Below, one piece after another: positions 63,072 to 64,000 of a stretch of 64,000 nucleotides of DNA (the stretch's first letter is position 1; each line of letters opens with the position of its first letter). The notes under the pieces were generated by a model. That model made no database searches and was not told where the DNA came from. It saw nothing but the letters and a program-made list of their open reading frames with translations. The DNA is from Stappia sp. ES.058. Its GTDB lineage: Bacteria > Pseudomonadota > Alphaproteobacteria > Rhizobiales > Stappiaceae. The DNA lies in assembly GCF_900105595.1 (NCBI RefSeq), contig NZ_LT629784.1:4507001-4571000 (forward strand), written 5' to 3'. The position numbers and the translations under genes are program-made.

Positions 63072-64000
63072 CTATCCGGTTCGCGATGTCCCTGCAGCGG
63101 GTGCATCCGCGCCCGGCACCGCGTCCGGCAACAGTCCGCAGGCGGTCATCGCCGCCCTGACCTGCGGCTGAAGCACCGCGTCCGCCTCCGGGTCGATATC
63201 CCCGTCGCGGCGTGCTTGCGCAAGCCGTGCCAGAAACCGGGCCGGCGCCACCGGATCGTCGCGCTCGGATGCCTGGATCAACACCCGCCGGAGCCGTTCG
63301 CCCTGCAGCAGCGCGAAGCGGCCTGCGTCGTTTTGCAACAATCCGGCGGCGGGTGCCGGGCCGAGCGCGAGTGCCGCGAGATCGAAGCCCGGATTGCGCG
63401 CCGGATCGGTCAGCGCCGCAAGGTCGATCTCCAGCGCGACGCCGGCCTCCGCGATCAGGAACGGGGTGAGCGCGATGGCCGCCACAGCGCGGGCTTGCGT
63501 CTCTGCGGGCAGGTCGGCGAGCGGGGCGGGAAGCGCATGGGCGAGCGTGTCGAGCAGGTCGTCGATCAACAGCGTGTTGCCGGCGCTCGATTTCATCGTC
63601 GAGCCCTCAAGCCGCACCAGTTGATGGGCCAGCATCCGGTAGCGTTCGAGACCGGCCCTGGCGCCGAGCGCTTGCAGGGCCTCGACGCGGATCTGCGTGC
63701 TGGTCAGCCACTCCTCGCCCATGACATGCACGATGCGGTCTGCCGGCGCATCGCCGTCGGCGATTTCCAGCCAGAGAACCAGCGCGCGCAGGTGCTCGGT
63801 GGCGAAGCCGTCGCTGCGGGTCAAAGGGCAGCGCGGGTAGTCGTCGCGGCCCGTCTCCAGGATCACCACGCCGTCGTCCTCGCGGCGCGCGAGACCGAGG
63901 TCGACCAGCCGGTCCGCAAGCGCCAGTGCCGGCCCGATCGCATCCGATTCGCGCAGCTGGAGGTCGTGGCGCTGGCCGAGCCGGGCGAGCGTCGCCGCCT
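63072..64000 (-). CDS. Unrecognised protein, 5' end beyond the window
   Basis: The frame is open to the window edge; the GTG at 63869 is inside the coding sequence, since DAIGPALALADRLVDLGLARREDDGVVILETG precedes it in frame (first 20 residues: DAIGPALALADRLVDLGLAR). At least 309 residues are visible. The N-terminal visible part resembles a winged-helix-like segment, followed by a helical region rich in alanine and leucine. No motif I know is present. The C-terminus is proline/alanine-rich. Confidence 0.65.
   Translation of the reverse strand, partial: AATLARLGQRHDLQLRESDAIGPALALADRLVDLGLARREDDGVVILETGRDDYPRCPLTRSDGFATEHLRALVLWLEIADGDAPADRIVHVMGEEWLTSTQIRVEALQALGARAGLERYRMLAHQLVRLEGSTMKSSAGNTLLIDDLLDTLAHALPAPLADLPAETQARAVAAIALTPFLIAEAGVALEIDLAALTDPARNPGFDLAALALGPAPAAGLLQNDAGRFALLQGERLRRVLIQASERDDPVAPARFLARLAQARRDGDIDPEADAVLQPQVRAAMTACGLLPDAVPGADAPAAGTSRTG

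Noticed and set aside
1..64000. CRISPR arrays, insertion sequences, prophage or integrase genes
   Set aside because: None was seen: no regular spaced repeats, transposase or integrase motifs, or phage structural genes.

Overview
The window is GC-rich, gene-dense DNA from an alphaproteobacterium, most likely of the Hyphomicrobiales/Rhizobiales (a Stappiaceae-like genome would fit). This is inferred from gene content: an imelysin/DUF1513 iron cluster, CobJ fused to CbiG, the CbiD-containing cobalamin cluster, an amino acid:[carrier protein] ligase locus of the Bradyrhizobium/Agrobacterium type, OpgC, and a CIO-type cytochrome bd with DUF2474. No phage, insertion sequence or CRISPR array is visible.

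Layout. (1) 1-3.6 kb: end of a periplasmic iron-uptake cluster (di-haem DUF1111 protein, imelysin, DUF1513). (2) 3.6-4.75 kb: an ACT-domain regulator and a cupin. (3) 4.9-17.3 kb: cobalamin corrin-ring genes behind a candidate B12 riboswitch (cbiX, cobH, cobL, cobI, cbiG-cobJ, cobM, then cobB-cobA on the other strand, cbiD, cobK), with two tandem duplicated methyltransferases in the middle. (4) 17.4-29.9 kb: a Wzx/Wzy-type exopolysaccharide cluster. (5) 29.9-40.6 kb: an amino acid:[carrier protein] ligase cluster (GH2 glycosidase, DUF1839, ligase, acyl-CoA dehydrogenase-like protein, carrier protein) with a second minus-strand operon (MDR dehydrogenase, degenerate PTPS, glycosyltransferase, methyltransferase); a thiolase gene sits between them. 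(6) 40.7-51.2 kb: OpgH, a membrane protein, a CoA-transferase/TPP-enzyme pair, DUF302, a YeeE/YedE transporter, a TPR protein and OpgC. (7) 51.2-57.4 kb: esterase, cydAB plus a 53-residue DUF2474 gene, a K+ channel with a zinc ribbon, a dipeptidase. (8) 57.4-62.7 kb: a translationally coupled operon (PLP aminotransferase, HAD phosphatase, NAD(P) dehydrogenase, methyltransferase) that runs directly into a strange tRNA gene and a short CCA-rich gene. (9) 63.1 kb to the end: one partial unrecognised gene.

The most interesting part is region 8. The tRNA candidate (62085-62272) has a perfect 7-bp acceptor stem, an encoded CCA end and a UGG anticodon, but its two halves are separated by about 110 extra nucleotides, and its acceptor end (G1-C72, discriminator G73) is not that of a normal bacterial tRNA-Pro. 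About 120 bp downstream, behind a near-perfect Shine-Dalgarno sequence, lies a 109-codon gene in which 14 of 15 proline codons are CCA, a codon rare in the neighbouring genes and the one a UGG anticodon reads. Together with four small-molecule enzymes upstream this suggests a dedicated tRNA plus target gene, possibly codon reassignment to a modified residue. That is a hypothesis: no aminoacyl-tRNA synthetase for it is visible in the window.
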